A stretch of DNA of 64,000 bases, taken from Flagellimonas abyssi (lineage in GTDB: Bacteria; Bacteroidota; Bacteroidia; Flavobacteriales; Flavobacteriaceae). Under the pieces are notes generated by a model. The model was not told the DNA's origin, made no database searches, and was given only the letters and a program-made list of their open reading frames with translations. The DNA is taken from the NCBI RefSeq assembly GCF_019457905.1, contig NZ_JAHZSV010000017.1, positions 1 through 64,000 on the forward strand, written 5' to 3'. Shown piece by piece: positions 20,199 through 27,142 of the stretch; position 1 is the stretch's first letter, and the number at the start of each line of letters is the position of its first letter. Both the position numbers and the translations under genes were made by a program.

Positions 20199-20636
20199 TT
20201 AAAAAGGTCTTTGTCCTGCTATTTTCAGACCCATAGATCTTGCAGTACCCGCAACCATACTCATTGCAGATTCCACGGTAAAAGCGTTTAAATCCACCAT
20301 TTTATCTTCGGCGATCGCTTTTACTTGATCCCAGGTTACTGAACCATTCTTAACCCTGTTAGGTTCGCCAGATCCTTTTTTAATCTTAGCCACTTCCATC
20401 AATTGAACTGCCGCAGGTGGTGTTTTTACAACAAACTCGAAAGATTTGTCTTTGTAAACGGTGATAACAACAGGTAATACTTTACCTTGTTTGTCCTGCG
20501 TACGAGCATTAAACTGCTTACAGAACTCCATGATGTTAACACCAGCAGCACCTAAGGCGGGTCCAACCGGTGGCGATGGGTTCGCAGCACCTCCCCTAAC
20601 TTGTAATTTAACTACCTTATCTACTTCTTTTGCCAT
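20199..20636 (-). CDS. rplK: 50S ribosomal protein uL11
   Basis: 145 residues. It has '[20 protein letters not shown]', the N-terminal thiostrepton-region domain with its conserved prolines, and the C-terminal RNA-binding domain ending [10 protein letters not shown]. It is part of the GTPase-associated centre. It lies 67 bp after nusG. Confidence 0.97.
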   Translation of the reverse strand: MAKEVDKVVKLQVRGGAANPSPPVGPALGAAGVNIMEFCKQFNARTQDKQGKVLPVVITVYKDKSFEFVVKTPPAAVQLMEVAKIKKGSGEPNRVKNGSVTWDQVKAIAEDKMVDLNAFTVESAMSMVAGTARSMGLKIAGQRPF

Positions 20637-20703
20637 TGTTTCTAATTAAATTCAAAGTGTGTCAATTGGAAGCAACACAGCTTTATATATGTAACAGCTC
20701 TTG

Positions 20704-21255
20704 TTATACTTTTTCTACTTGCATATAGCTAAGTTCCAGTGGAGTTTTTCTACCAAAAATCTTCACCATAACCTCCAGCTTACGCTTTTCTTCATTGATT
20801 TTTTCAACAGTTCCGTTAAAACCATTAAAAGGTCCATCAATAACCTTTACTGTTTCACCCAATACAAATGGAATAGAAACGTTATCCGTATTCACAGCCA
20901 ACTCATCTACCTTACCAAGCATACGGTTGACTTCTGACTTTCTCAACGGTACTGGATCACCACCTTTCACCTCGCCCAAGAAACCAATCACATTGGTTAT
21001 GGATCGGATGATGTGAACCATTTCTCCTCCAAGATTGGCCTTTATCATAATATATCCTGGAAAGTAAACTCTTTCTTTATTGATTTTCTTTCCATTACGT
21101 ATCTGAACAACTTTTTCGGTAGGCACAAGAACTTCTTCGAGGTAGTCACCAAATCCAGCGCGCTCGACCTCGCTCTCTATATAGCCCTTGATCTTGTTCT
21201 CTTGACCACTGACCGCTCTTACTACATACCATTTTTTCTCCAGAACCTCAGACAT
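20704..21255 (-). CDS. nusG: Transcription termination/antitermination factor NusG
   Basis: 183 residues. The NGN domain (KKWYVVRAVSGQENKIKGYIE to about 115) is followed by the C-terminal KOW domain (GETVKVIDGPFNGFNGTVEKI, about 130-183). It binds the RpoB/RpoC clamp and couples transcription to Rho or the ribosome. It lies 12 bp after secE, the universal secE-nusG order. Confidence 0.97.
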   Translation of the reverse strand: MSEVLEKKWYVVRAVSGQENKIKGYIESEVERAGFGDYLEEVLVPTEKVVQIRNGKKINKERVYFPGYIMIKANLGGEMVHIIRSITNVIGFLGEVKGGDPVPLRKSEVNRMLGKVDELAVNTDNVSIPFVLGETVKVIDGPFNGFNGTVEKINEEKRKLEVMVKIFGRKTPLELSYMQVEKV

Positions 21256-21267
21256 ATCGAACGATCT

Positions 21268-21456
21268 TTACCCTATTAATTTTTCAAAATACAATGTGAT
21301 CAGCTTACTGAACAAGGAATCCACTCCCCAAGTCGCCAAAGCAAATAAAATGGAAAAAACCGCTACAATAACCATCAAATTGGAAGCTTTACTTCTTTCC
21401 AACCAAGTAACATTGTTCTTAAGCTCTTCTAATGATTCCTTTATGTAAGTGACCAT
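21268..21456 (-). CDS. secE: Preprotein translocase subunit SecE
   Basis: 62 residues from the ATG at 21456. The frame is open further upstream to 21507, but that part is tRNA-Trp sequence read as protein, so it is not the start. The protein has an amphipathic N-terminal helix (YIKESLEELKNNVTWLERSK) and one transmembrane segment (about 28-48). It clamps SecY in the membrane translocon. Position between tRNA-Trp and nusG is standard. Confidence 0.95.
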   Translation of the reverse strand: MVTYIKESLEELKNNVTWLERSKASNLMVIVAVFSILFALATWGVDSLFSKLITLYFEKLIG

Positions 21457-21477
21457 AATTTTAAAATATTTTGCTTG

Positions 21478-21550
21478 CACGGGAGGAGAGACTCGAACTC
21501 CCGACACCTGGTTTTGGAGACCAGTGCTCTACCAACTGAGCTACACCCGT
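21478..21550 (-). tRNA. tRNA-Trp (CCA anticodon)
   Basis: 73 nt cloverleaf: acceptor ACGGGTG, D-arm GCTCAGTTGGTAGAGC, anticodon stem CTGGT/ACCAG with loop CTCCAAA (anticodon CCA), T-loop TTCGAGT. The 3' CCA is not encoded. The acceptor stem appears to have a U-U mismatch at its sixth pair. It sits between tuf and secE. Confidence 0.95.
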
Positions 21551-21621
21551 TTATAATTACACTGAAAGGTATCCCGAGTAAATCGGAACACCCTTGAGTG
21601 CAATTTTATATTAAAATGAAT

Positions 21622-22809
21622 TTAATCTAGAATCTCAGTAACCTGACCGGCACCTACTGTTCTACCACCCTCACGGATAGCGAAACGTAGACCAACGCTC
21701 AATGCGATTGGCTGAATCAAATCCACAGTAATTGTCAAGTTATCACCTGGCATTACCATCTCAACACCATCAGGAAGGTTAATGTTACCTGTTACGTCAG
21801 TTGTACGAACGTAGAACTGTGGACGGTAGTTGTTGTGGAATGGAGTGTGACGTCCACCTTCTTCTTTTTTCAAGATATAAACCTCAGCTTTGAATTTAGC
21901 GTGCGGCTTAACAGAACCTGGCTTACAGATTACCATACCTCTTTTGATATCAGATTTCTCGATACCTCTCAAAAGAAGACCAACGTTATCTCCAGCTTCA
22001 CCTCTATCCAAAATCTTACGGAACATCTCAACACCAGTAATGGTAGAAGACAATTTCTCAGCACCCATACCAATGATATCTACAGCGTCACCAGTGTTGG
22101 CAACACCTGTTTCGATACGACCGGTAGCAACAGTACCACGACCAGTAATAGTGAATACATCTTCGATTGGCATAAGGAAGTCTTTATCCACCTCACGAGT
22201 TGGCTCCTCGATCCAGCTATCAACAGCTTCCATCAATTCCATTACAGTGTCAACCCATTTTTGCTCACCGTTCAAAGCACCTAGTGCAGAACCAGAGATT
22301 ACAGGTCCGTTGTCACCATCATATTCATAGAAAGAAAGCAATTCCCTTACTTCCATTTCAACAAGCTCCAATAGCTCCTCATCATCCACCATGTCAACTT
22401 TGTTCAAGAAAACAACGATACGTGGAATACCTACCTGACGACCCAAAAGGATGTGCTCACGAGTCTGTGGCATAGGACCATCAGTTGCAGCAACCACCAA
22501 AATAGCACCGTCCATCTGAGCAGCACCAGTAACCATGTTCTTTACGTAATCCGCGTGACCAGGACAGTCAACGTGAGCGTAGTGACGGTTAGCAGTTTGG
22601 TACTCAACGTGTGAAGTGTTGATAGTAATACCTCTTTCTTTTTCTTCTGGCGCGTTATCGATGGAGTCAAAGCTTCTAAGCTCGGACAAACCAGCGTTCG
22701 CCAATACAGTGGTAATAGCAGCAGTCAATGTTGTTTTACCGTGATCCACGTGTCCAATGGTACCAATATTTAAGTGGGGTTTGGAACGATCAAAAGTTTC
22801 CTTTGCCAT
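21622..22809 (-). CDS. tuf: Elongation factor Tu
   Basis: 395 residues. GTPase motifs are [10 protein letters not shown] (G1), the switch I segment ending [19 protein letters not shown] (G3), NKVD (G4) and SGSALGAL (G5). It delivers aminoacyl-tRNA to the ribosome. It is preceded by four tRNA genes and followed by tRNA-Trp, so mRNA and tRNAs are probably co-transcribed and processed. Confidence 0.99.
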   Translation of the reverse strand: MAKETFDRSKPHLNIGTIGHVDHGKTTLTAAITTVLANAGLSELRSFDSIDNAPEEKERGITINTSHVEYQTANRHYAHVDCPGHADYVKNMVTGAAQMDGAILVVAATDGPMPQTREHILLGRQVGIPRIVVFLNKVDMVDDEELLELVEMEVRELLSFYEYDGDNGPVISGSALGALNGEQKWVDTVMELMEAVDSWIEEPTREVDKDFLMPIEDVFTITGRGTVATGRIETGVANTGDAVDIIGMGAEKLSSTITGVEMFRKILDRGEAGDNVGLLLRGIEKSDIKRGMVICKPGSVKPHAKFKAEVYILKKEEGGRHTPFHNNYRPQFYVRTTDVTGNINLPDGVEMVMPGDNLTITVDLIQPIALSVGLRFAIREGGRTVGAGQVTEILD

Positions 22810-22857
22810 TTTAAAATAATTTTAATCTTAGTTTATATTAGTGTACAAATCGTTTTG

Positions 22858-22929
22858 AGCCAATGACGGGAATTGAACCCGTGACCTCTTCCTTACCAAG
22901 GAAACGCTCTACCCCTGAGCTACACCGGC
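22858..22929 (-). tRNA. tRNA-Thr (GGT anticodon)
   Basis: 72 nt; acceptor GCCGGTG pairs with CATTGGC (two G-U pairs), anticodon loop TTGGTAA, T-stem ACGGG/CCCGT. It is the last tRNA before tuf, equivalent in position to thrT of Escherichia coli. Confidence 0.95.
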
Positions 22930-23026
22930 CTATGGGTTATCAGGTTTAGAGTTTAAAGTTACAAGCTTAGCTCGTCAAAACTTCAACCTTTTTACACTTG
23001 CATCTAAAAGATTCAAGTTTATATGG

Positions 23027-23099
23027 AGCGGGAGACCGGGTTCGAACCGGCGACATTCAGCTTGGAAGGCTGACGCTCTACCAACTGAGCTACTCCCGC
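23027..23099 (-). tRNA. tRNA-Gly (TCC anticodon)
   Basis: 73 nt; acceptor GCGGGAG/CTCCCGC, anticodon stem TCAGC/GCTGA with loop CTTCCAA (anticodon TCC). The three bases after the discriminator read CCA (23024-23026), possibly by chance since the other tRNAs here do not encode CCA. Confidence 0.95.
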
Positions 23100-23179
23100 A
23101 TTTTTTTCTGGATTTTCATCCAAAGATTCCAATATTTCAAAAAACCTTCTATCCCGATTGTTCCGACGAACAATCTTTG

Positions 23180-23262
23180 TGGGGGGAGCAGGATTCGAAC
23201 CTGCGAAGGTAAAAACCAACAGATTTACAGTCTGTCCTCGTTGGCCGCTTGAGTATCCCCCC
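23180..23262 (-). tRNA. tRNA-Tyr (GTA anticodon)
   Basis: 83 nt class II tRNA; acceptor GGGGGGA/TCCCCCC, anticodon loop CTGTAAA (anticodon GTA), a long variable arm, T-stem GCAGG/CCTGC. Confidence 0.95.
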
Positions 23263-23285
23263 CGCCTTATTTTCAGTAACTTACG

Positions 23286-23359
23286 AGCCGATAGAGGGAC
23301 TCGAACCCACGACCTGCTGATTACAAATCAGCTGCTCTAGCCAGCTGAGCTATATCGGC
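23286..23359 (-). tRNA. tRNA-Thr (TGT anticodon)
   Basis: 74 nt; acceptor GCCGATA/TATCGGC, anticodon stem GCTGA/TCAGC with loop TTTGTAA (anticodon TGT). It is the first gene of the tRNA-tuf transcript, equivalent in position to thrU of Escherichia coli. Confidence 0.95.
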
Positions 23360-23387
23360 ATTTCACCGCTTTTTTCTCACTAAAAAA

Positions 23388-23407
23388 GCCCGCTATTTCT
23401 AACGGAC
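23388..23407 (-). terminator. hpf operon terminator with GAAA tetraloop
   Basis: In minus-strand RNA, GUCCGUUA pairs with UAGCGGGC (two G-U pairs) around a GAAA loop, followed by six U. It lies 54 bp after the hpf stop and only 28 bp before tRNA-Thr(TGT). Confidence 0.8.
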
Positions 23408-23409
23408 TG

Positions 23410-23439
23410 CAAATGTATATATTTATATTTTAATTCAAA
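23410..23439 (-). promoter_or_regulatory. Promoter of the tRNA-tuf-rpo block
   Basis: Read on the minus strand: TTTG (23439-23436), an 18-nt spacer, then TACATTTG (23417-23410), a close match to TTTG/TAnnTTTG. The predicted transcription start (about 23403-23406) falls inside the hpf terminator stem. It is the best promoter found upstream of the tRNA cluster. Confidence 0.5.
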
Positions 23440-23460
23440 ATAAAATTTGAAAAATTTTCA

Positions 23461-23763
23461 TCAAGCATTCGCCCTTAACTTCTCCTTCTTCTTCACCAAC
23501 TGTCTTTCCAAGGAACTACAGGCCGAATCCACGGCCTCTTCAAAAGACTTACATTGCTTTTTCACCATGATTTTGTCGCGGGGGACGAACACCATGATTT
23601 CCACGATCTTATTCTCCTTTGCACTTGTGTTTTCCACTTTTAAATAAACATCCGATTCGATGACCTTGTCATAAAACAATTCCAACTTGTCCATTCGCTT
23701 TTGGACAAAGTCGATGAGTTTACCATCAGCTGTAAAATTTACCGATTGTGCGTTTACTTTCAT
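23461..23763 (-). CDS. hpf: Ribosome hibernation promoting factor / YfiA family
   Basis: 100 residues from the ATG at 23763; the frame extends upstream to 23811, but that extra part lacks family similarity while MKVNAQSVNFTADGKLIDFV is the expected start. It is a short-form HPF/RaiA fold with basic C-terminus (KKKEKLRANA). It binds the small-subunit decoding site in stationary phase. It follows xerC by 53 bp and ends at a tetraloop terminator. Confidence 0.9.
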   Translation of the reverse strand: MKVNAQSVNFTADGKLIDFVQKRMDKLELFYDKVIESDVYLKVENTSAKENKIVEIMVFVPRDKIMVKKQCKSFEEAVDSACSSLERQLVKKKEKLRANA

Positions 23764-23816
23764 AAGACGAAGTTTTAGTACTGTCAAAGACAGTGAAGTT
23801 AAACAATACAAGAATT

Positions 23817-24707
23817 TTATTTCTTGTTTCTTGGGTGGGCCTTTTGATGCACTTTTTTAAGTTCGGCAATACTATTGTGCGTATACACCTGTGTTGATGC
23901 CAAACTTGAATGGCCCAGTAATTCCTTTACGGAATTTAAATCCGCCCCCCTATTCAGCAAGTGTGTTGCAAAGGTGTGCCTTAATATATGAGGGCTCTTT
24001 TTCACCTTAGGGGACACTAAACTAAAATACTTATTTATGGTTCGATAAACAAGTGTTTCATAAATTTTAAGACCTTCTTTTGTTAAAATCAAGAAAGACG
24101 AATCCGTCACATTTTCAAGCTCCGAACGCTTGATTAAATAGCTTTTAATTCGTTCTATGGTTGATGGTAGCATGGGAATGATACGCTCCTTGTTGCGCTT
24201 GCCCAGCACTTTGATGACCTGGGACAAAAAATCCACATCGTTGATTTTCAAGTTTACCAATTCCGCTCTACGTATTCCTGTGGTGTACAATAATTCTATG
24301 ATCAGTTTATCCCGTACGCCCTCAAAATCATCTGCAAAAGGTATTTCAGATAGAATCGTTTCCATTTCGTTCTCGGAAAAAGGCACCTCTACTTTTTTAC
24401 TTGTTTTGAGAGCCCTATGCTTTACTAAAGGTGAAACGGCAATATCACCGATCTTCAATAAAAATTTGTAATAAGCCTGTAGAGAAGATATTTTTCTGTT
24501 GATGGACCTATTGGATATGCCATGGTCGGATAGCTCTACTATCCAGTTCCTGATTAATGGATAGGAAATCTTCACAATATCTTCCTCCCCATGGTTCTCC
24601 GAGCAGAATTGAGCAAAGGTTTCAATATCCTTTTGATATGCCCTTACGGTATGATCGGAGTAATTCTTCTCCAACCTTAAATAAGATATAAAAGCGGTTA
24701 CGGACAT
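23817..24707 (-). CDS. xerC: Tyrosine recombinase XerC/XerD-like
   Basis: 296 residues. It has an N-terminal SAM-like core-binding domain (1-85) and a C-terminal catalytic domain with Arg146 (TTGIRRAEL), Lys170, His240 and Arg243 (HILRHTFATHLL), His266 (LLGHSS) and the nucleophile Tyr275. These form the full tyrosine-recombinase set. Length and position between rpsU and hpf are typical of the housekeeping chromosome-dimer resolvase of Bacteroidota. No neighbouring att sites or mobile genes were seen, so it is not an integrase of an island. Confidence 0.9.
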   Translation of the reverse strand: MSVTAFISYLRLEKNYSDHTVRAYQKDIETFAQFCSENHGEEDIVKISYPLIRNWIVELSDHGISNRSINRKISSLQAYYKFLLKIGDIAVSPLVKHRALKTSKKVEVPFSENEMETILSEIPFADDFEGVRDKLIIELLYTTGIRRAELVNLKINDVDFLSQVIKVLGKRNKERIIPMLPSTIERIKSYLIKRSELENVTDSSFLILTKEGLKIYETLVYRTINKYFSLVSPKVKKSPHILRHTFATHLLNRGADLNSVKELLGHSSLASTQVYTHNSIAELKKVHQKAHPRNKK

Positions 24708-24711
24708 ATAT

Positions 24712-24719
24712 CAAAGGTA
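24712..24719 (-). promoter_or_regulatory. -7 box of xerC, predicted leaderless start
   Basis: TACCTTTG on the minus strand ends 4 nt before the xerC ATG (24707), so transcription would begin at or within a base or two of the start codon. No -33 box is clear. Confidence 0.4.
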
Positions 24720-24752
24720 GCAATTTAGACTGCCCATGGATATAAAACGAAA

Positions 24753-24780
24753 AATCCCGCTCCAATATTGGAGCGGGATT
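24753..24780 (-). terminator. rpsU terminator
   Basis: A 13-bp perfect inverted repeat (24753-24765 with 24768-24780) followed, on the minus strand, by UUUUU. It separates rpsU from xerC. Confidence 0.9.
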
Positions 24781-24805
24781 CATATATTTTGTAAAAGCGA
24801 TAGCC

Positions 24806-25000
24806 CTATACTTCTTCTTGATCCCTAAGACCTTGAATGTACTGTGCTTTTTGAATTTGCGCTCTACGCTCTACAGAAGGCTTGGTAAACTGCTGTCTTG
24901 ATCTTAACTGACGCATGGTACCTGTTCTGTCAAACTTACGTTTGAAACGCTTTAAAGCTCTATCGATGTTTTCTCCTTCTTTAACTGGTATAATTAACAT
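24806..25000 (-). CDS. rpsU: 30S ribosomal protein bS21
   Basis: 64 residues, starting MLIIPVKEGENIDRALKRFK. It is a basic protein that binds near the 3' end of 16S rRNA. In Flavobacteriia, bS21 is known to help sequester the anti-Shine-Dalgarno tail, explaining the lack of Shine-Dalgarno sites in the phylum; I recall that a C-terminal Tyr (Tyr54 here, in KAQYIQGL) takes part. The gene carries a full Shine-Dalgarno sequence (separate entry), which suggests autoregulation by bS21 level. Confidence 0.95.
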   Translation of the reverse strand: MLIIPVKEGENIDRALKRFKRKFDRTGTMRQLRSRQQFTKPSVERRAQIQKAQYIQGLRDQEEV

Positions 25001-25008
25001 GGGCTACA

Positions 25009-25017
25009 ACCTCCTTT
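25009..25017 (-). promoter_or_regulatory. Perfect Shine-Dalgarno of rpsU
   Basis: AAAGGAGGT on the minus strand, 8 nt before the rpsU ATG. It matches the anti-Shine-Dalgarno over its whole length and is the only such site I noticed among the genes here, which otherwise start after AT-rich leaders. Confidence 0.85.
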
Positions 25018-25035
25018 CTTTAAAATTTTGGTCTG

Positions 25036-25043
25036 CAAATATA
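25036..25043 (-). promoter_or_regulatory. -7 box of rpsU
   Basis: TATATTTG on the minus strand, giving a predicted transcript start near 25030 and a 5' leader of about 30 nt that includes the Shine-Dalgarno. Confidence 0.5.
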
Positions 25044-25095
25044 CAAATGATATTCAATGGGTAAAGAAATATTTTATTTTTTTGAAGAAAGGCTA

Positions 25096-26262
25096 TTATG
25101 AACGCTTTTTGTATTCCTTTTTATCCACAATAATCTTCGCCAAAATTTCCTTTAAAATCTCCGATGTACCCCCGCCAATTGGCCCCAATCTACTATCACG
25201 CATCAAACGTGCCATAGGATAATCTTCTATATATCCGTAACCGCCCAAAAACTGTAGACAGTTATAAATGACCTCATCGGCCATTTTTGTCGATTTCAAT
25301 TTGGATATAGTCGCTTCCTTCACCACATAGACACCTTTTTCCATTTGCGCTACGGTGGCATAATTGAACTGCTTGCACACCAACATATCCGAATACAGAT
25401 CCACCAATCGGTGGCGCAATGCCTGGAATTGGTCTATACTTCTACCGAACGCCTCACGTTCGGACATGTATTGCAGGGCATAATCAAGAGCAAACTCTGC
25501 ACGCGCATGCGCATTGACCCCCATCACCAATCGCTCCAAAGCAAAGGCTTCCATAATATAACCAAAGCCTTCGTTTTCGGTACCCAACAAATTTGAAGCA
25601 GGAACCTCAACATTGTCAAAGGCCAGCTCAGCGGTATCGGATGCACGCCAGCCCAATTTGTTCAACTTACTCGCCGACACGCCTTTCGCATGCCTATCCA
25701 TCACAAACATACTGATACCTTTATGGCCGGCATCCTTATCAGTTTTTGCCGCGAGTATAATATAGTCCCCGTAAACACCATTGGTAATAAATGTCTTGGA
25801 CCCATTTACAATATATACGTCTCCTTTCTTTTCGGCAGTGGTTCGCATAGCGGCGACATCACTCCCCCCAAAGGGCTCGGACACTCCTAAACAGCCAATC
25901 TTACTGCCAAGCACACTGGGTTCCAGATAAGCTTTTTTCTGCCCATCATTGGCCAATTTGTTCAAATAGGTCATCGCGAGATACTGGTGCGCCCACATGG
26001 CGGCAGCAAAACCTCCCGAATTGATTTTTTGTAATTCTTCCAGAAAAATAACGGTATAAAAAAGGTCTAGGTTCAATCCCGAATAGGCTTCTGGAGTCAT
26101 CAATCCAAAAAAGCCCATTTCACCGAACTTGGGCCATATAGATTTATCAATTTTTCCGGATTCCTCCCATTCCTCTATATGGGGAACAACTTCTTTCTGT
26201 AAAAAATCCTTCAAACTTTCGCGGAATAAGTTATGCTCTTCCGTGAAGTACATTTCGTTCAT
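25096..26262 (-). CDS. Acyl-CoA dehydrogenase
   Basis: 388 residues with the three domains of the family: N-terminal helices, a beta-domain with the FAD-binding signature (CLGVSEPFGGSDVAAMRTTAEK) and a C-terminal helical domain (ALQYMSEREAFGRSIDQFQALRH; FLGGYGYIEDYPMARLMRDS). The usual catalytic Glu of the 'YEGT' motif is Gly here (IGGGTSEIL), as in isovaleryl-CoA and long-chain dehydrogenases, where the base is the Glu of 'LERL'; that residue is Glu243 here. It would oxidise a branched or long acyl-CoA, passing electrons to ETF. It is last in a likely operon with the HhH protein (10 bp) and the AGCS symporter. Confidence 0.9.
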   Translation of the reverse strand: MNEMYFTEEHNLFRESLKDFLQKEVVPHIEEWEESGKIDKSIWPKFGEMGFFGLMTPEAYSGLNLDLFYTVIFLEELQKINSGGFAAAMWAHQYLAMTYLNKLANDGQKKAYLEPSVLGSKIGCLGVSEPFGGSDVAAMRTTAEKKGDVYIVNGSKTFITNGVYGDYIILAAKTDKDAGHKGISMFVMDRHAKGVSASKLNKLGWRASDTAELAFDNVEVPASNLLGTENEGFGYIMEAFALERLVMGVNAHARAEFALDYALQYMSEREAFGRSIDQFQALRHRLVDLYSDMLVCKQFNYATVAQMEKGVYVVKEATISKLKSTKMADEVIYNCLQFLGGYGYIEDYPMARLMRDSRLGPIGGGTSEILKEILAKIIVDKKEYKKRS

Positions 26263-26272
26263 AGCACCTATT

Positions 26273-27127
26273 TTATAAAGACAAATATAAAGCTATTCTA
26301 TCTAGCTTTTCTGTAGGGAATCCGTCTACTTGACTCAATTCCTGTAAAGATGCAAATAAACCATTTTTATCTCTATATTCCACAATGTTGGATGCCAATG
26401 AACCATTTATATAGACCAATCGGGATAATTCTTTTGCATTGGCCTTGTTCACATTGATTTTGCCTACCTCAGGTTTTTCAAACACTTGAAACTTGAGCAA
26501 GGCTTTCTCCACGACCTCTGATTCAAGCCCGTAAACATCATATAATTGTTCACTAACCAAAAAACCACCCAACCTATCCCTGAATTTTATAATTCGTTTG
26601 GATAATGTTTCCCCGATACCGTAGACTTGTCTCAATTCTTCAGCCGTCGCTGCATTCAAGTCTTTGATATTGGTTTTGGTCGCAGGCTTTGAAGTTGCCT
26701 TCTTTACCGTTTGATTTTTTCCTGCCCATTCTGGAAATTTGAAATAGGGCGAGATTTTACTTAAAAGTGAATCGGATATCTGGGTAACTATTTGGAACTC
26801 CTTGTCCGAATTCACAAATTTTCCTTTATCCCTAAAAGCGAACAACCTATCCAATTCAGATGGAGACAATCCCAGAGCGTAGCCCTTATAATCGGCTAAA
26901 TAATTTGGATTGAAGGGATATATTTTTTGGGATTTATCAAATCGCTCCTTTTTAAGACTGTCTATCTTGGTTTGCTCGACAGCATTGAGGGCAAAATCAC
27001 TTTTTAAATTAGTTGGATTTGCCTTCACATAATAATACCCGCATTGAAGCACGACCACGATCAACAACAAAAAGAAAATCCCACTTCGTTCCTGTTTATT
27101 GAACCTGAAGTGGGATTGCTTTTTCAT
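26273..27127 (-). CDS. Membrane-anchored helix-hairpin-helix (ComEA-like) protein
   Basis: 284 residues. One N-terminal transmembrane segment (about 15-34, SGIFFLLLIVVVLQCGYYYV) is followed by three related HhH modules: a first one around YALGLSPSELDRLFAFRDKGKF, a second 'IKDLNAATAEELRQVYGIGETLSKRIIKFRD' and a third 'INVNKANAKELSRLVYINGSLASNIVEYRD'. The 'LN.A...EL...GIG..LA..I..YR' pattern is that of ComEA, a DNA receptor in competence. No other competence gene is nearby, so uptake function is unproven. Confidence 0.8.
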   Translation of the reverse strand: MKKQSHFRFNKQERSGIFFLLLIVVVLQCGYYYVKANPTNLKSDFALNAVEQTKIDSLKKERFDKSQKIYPFNPNYLADYKGYALGLSPSELDRLFAFRDKGKFVNSDKEFQIVTQISDSLLSKISPYFKFPEWAGKNQTVKKATSKPATKTNIKDLNAATAEELRQVYGIGETLSKRIIKFRDRLGGFLVSEQLYDVYGLESEVVEKALLKFQVFEKPEVGKINVNKANAKELSRLVYINGSLASNIVEYRDKNGLFASLQELSQVDGFPTEKLDRIALYLSL

Positions 27128-27142
27128 ATTATAAAGATGCTT

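Noticed and set aside
21457-21507. Longer SecE N-terminus
   Set aside because: It reads through tRNA-Trp sequence.
23019-23340. Short ORFs across the tRNA cluster
   Set aside because: They are translations of tRNA genes on either strand.
23817-24707. Tyrosine recombinase as an island integrase
   Set aside because: It is XerC-length, sits between rpsU and hpf as in many Bacteroidota, and no att repeats or cargo genes surround it despite the nearby tRNAs.
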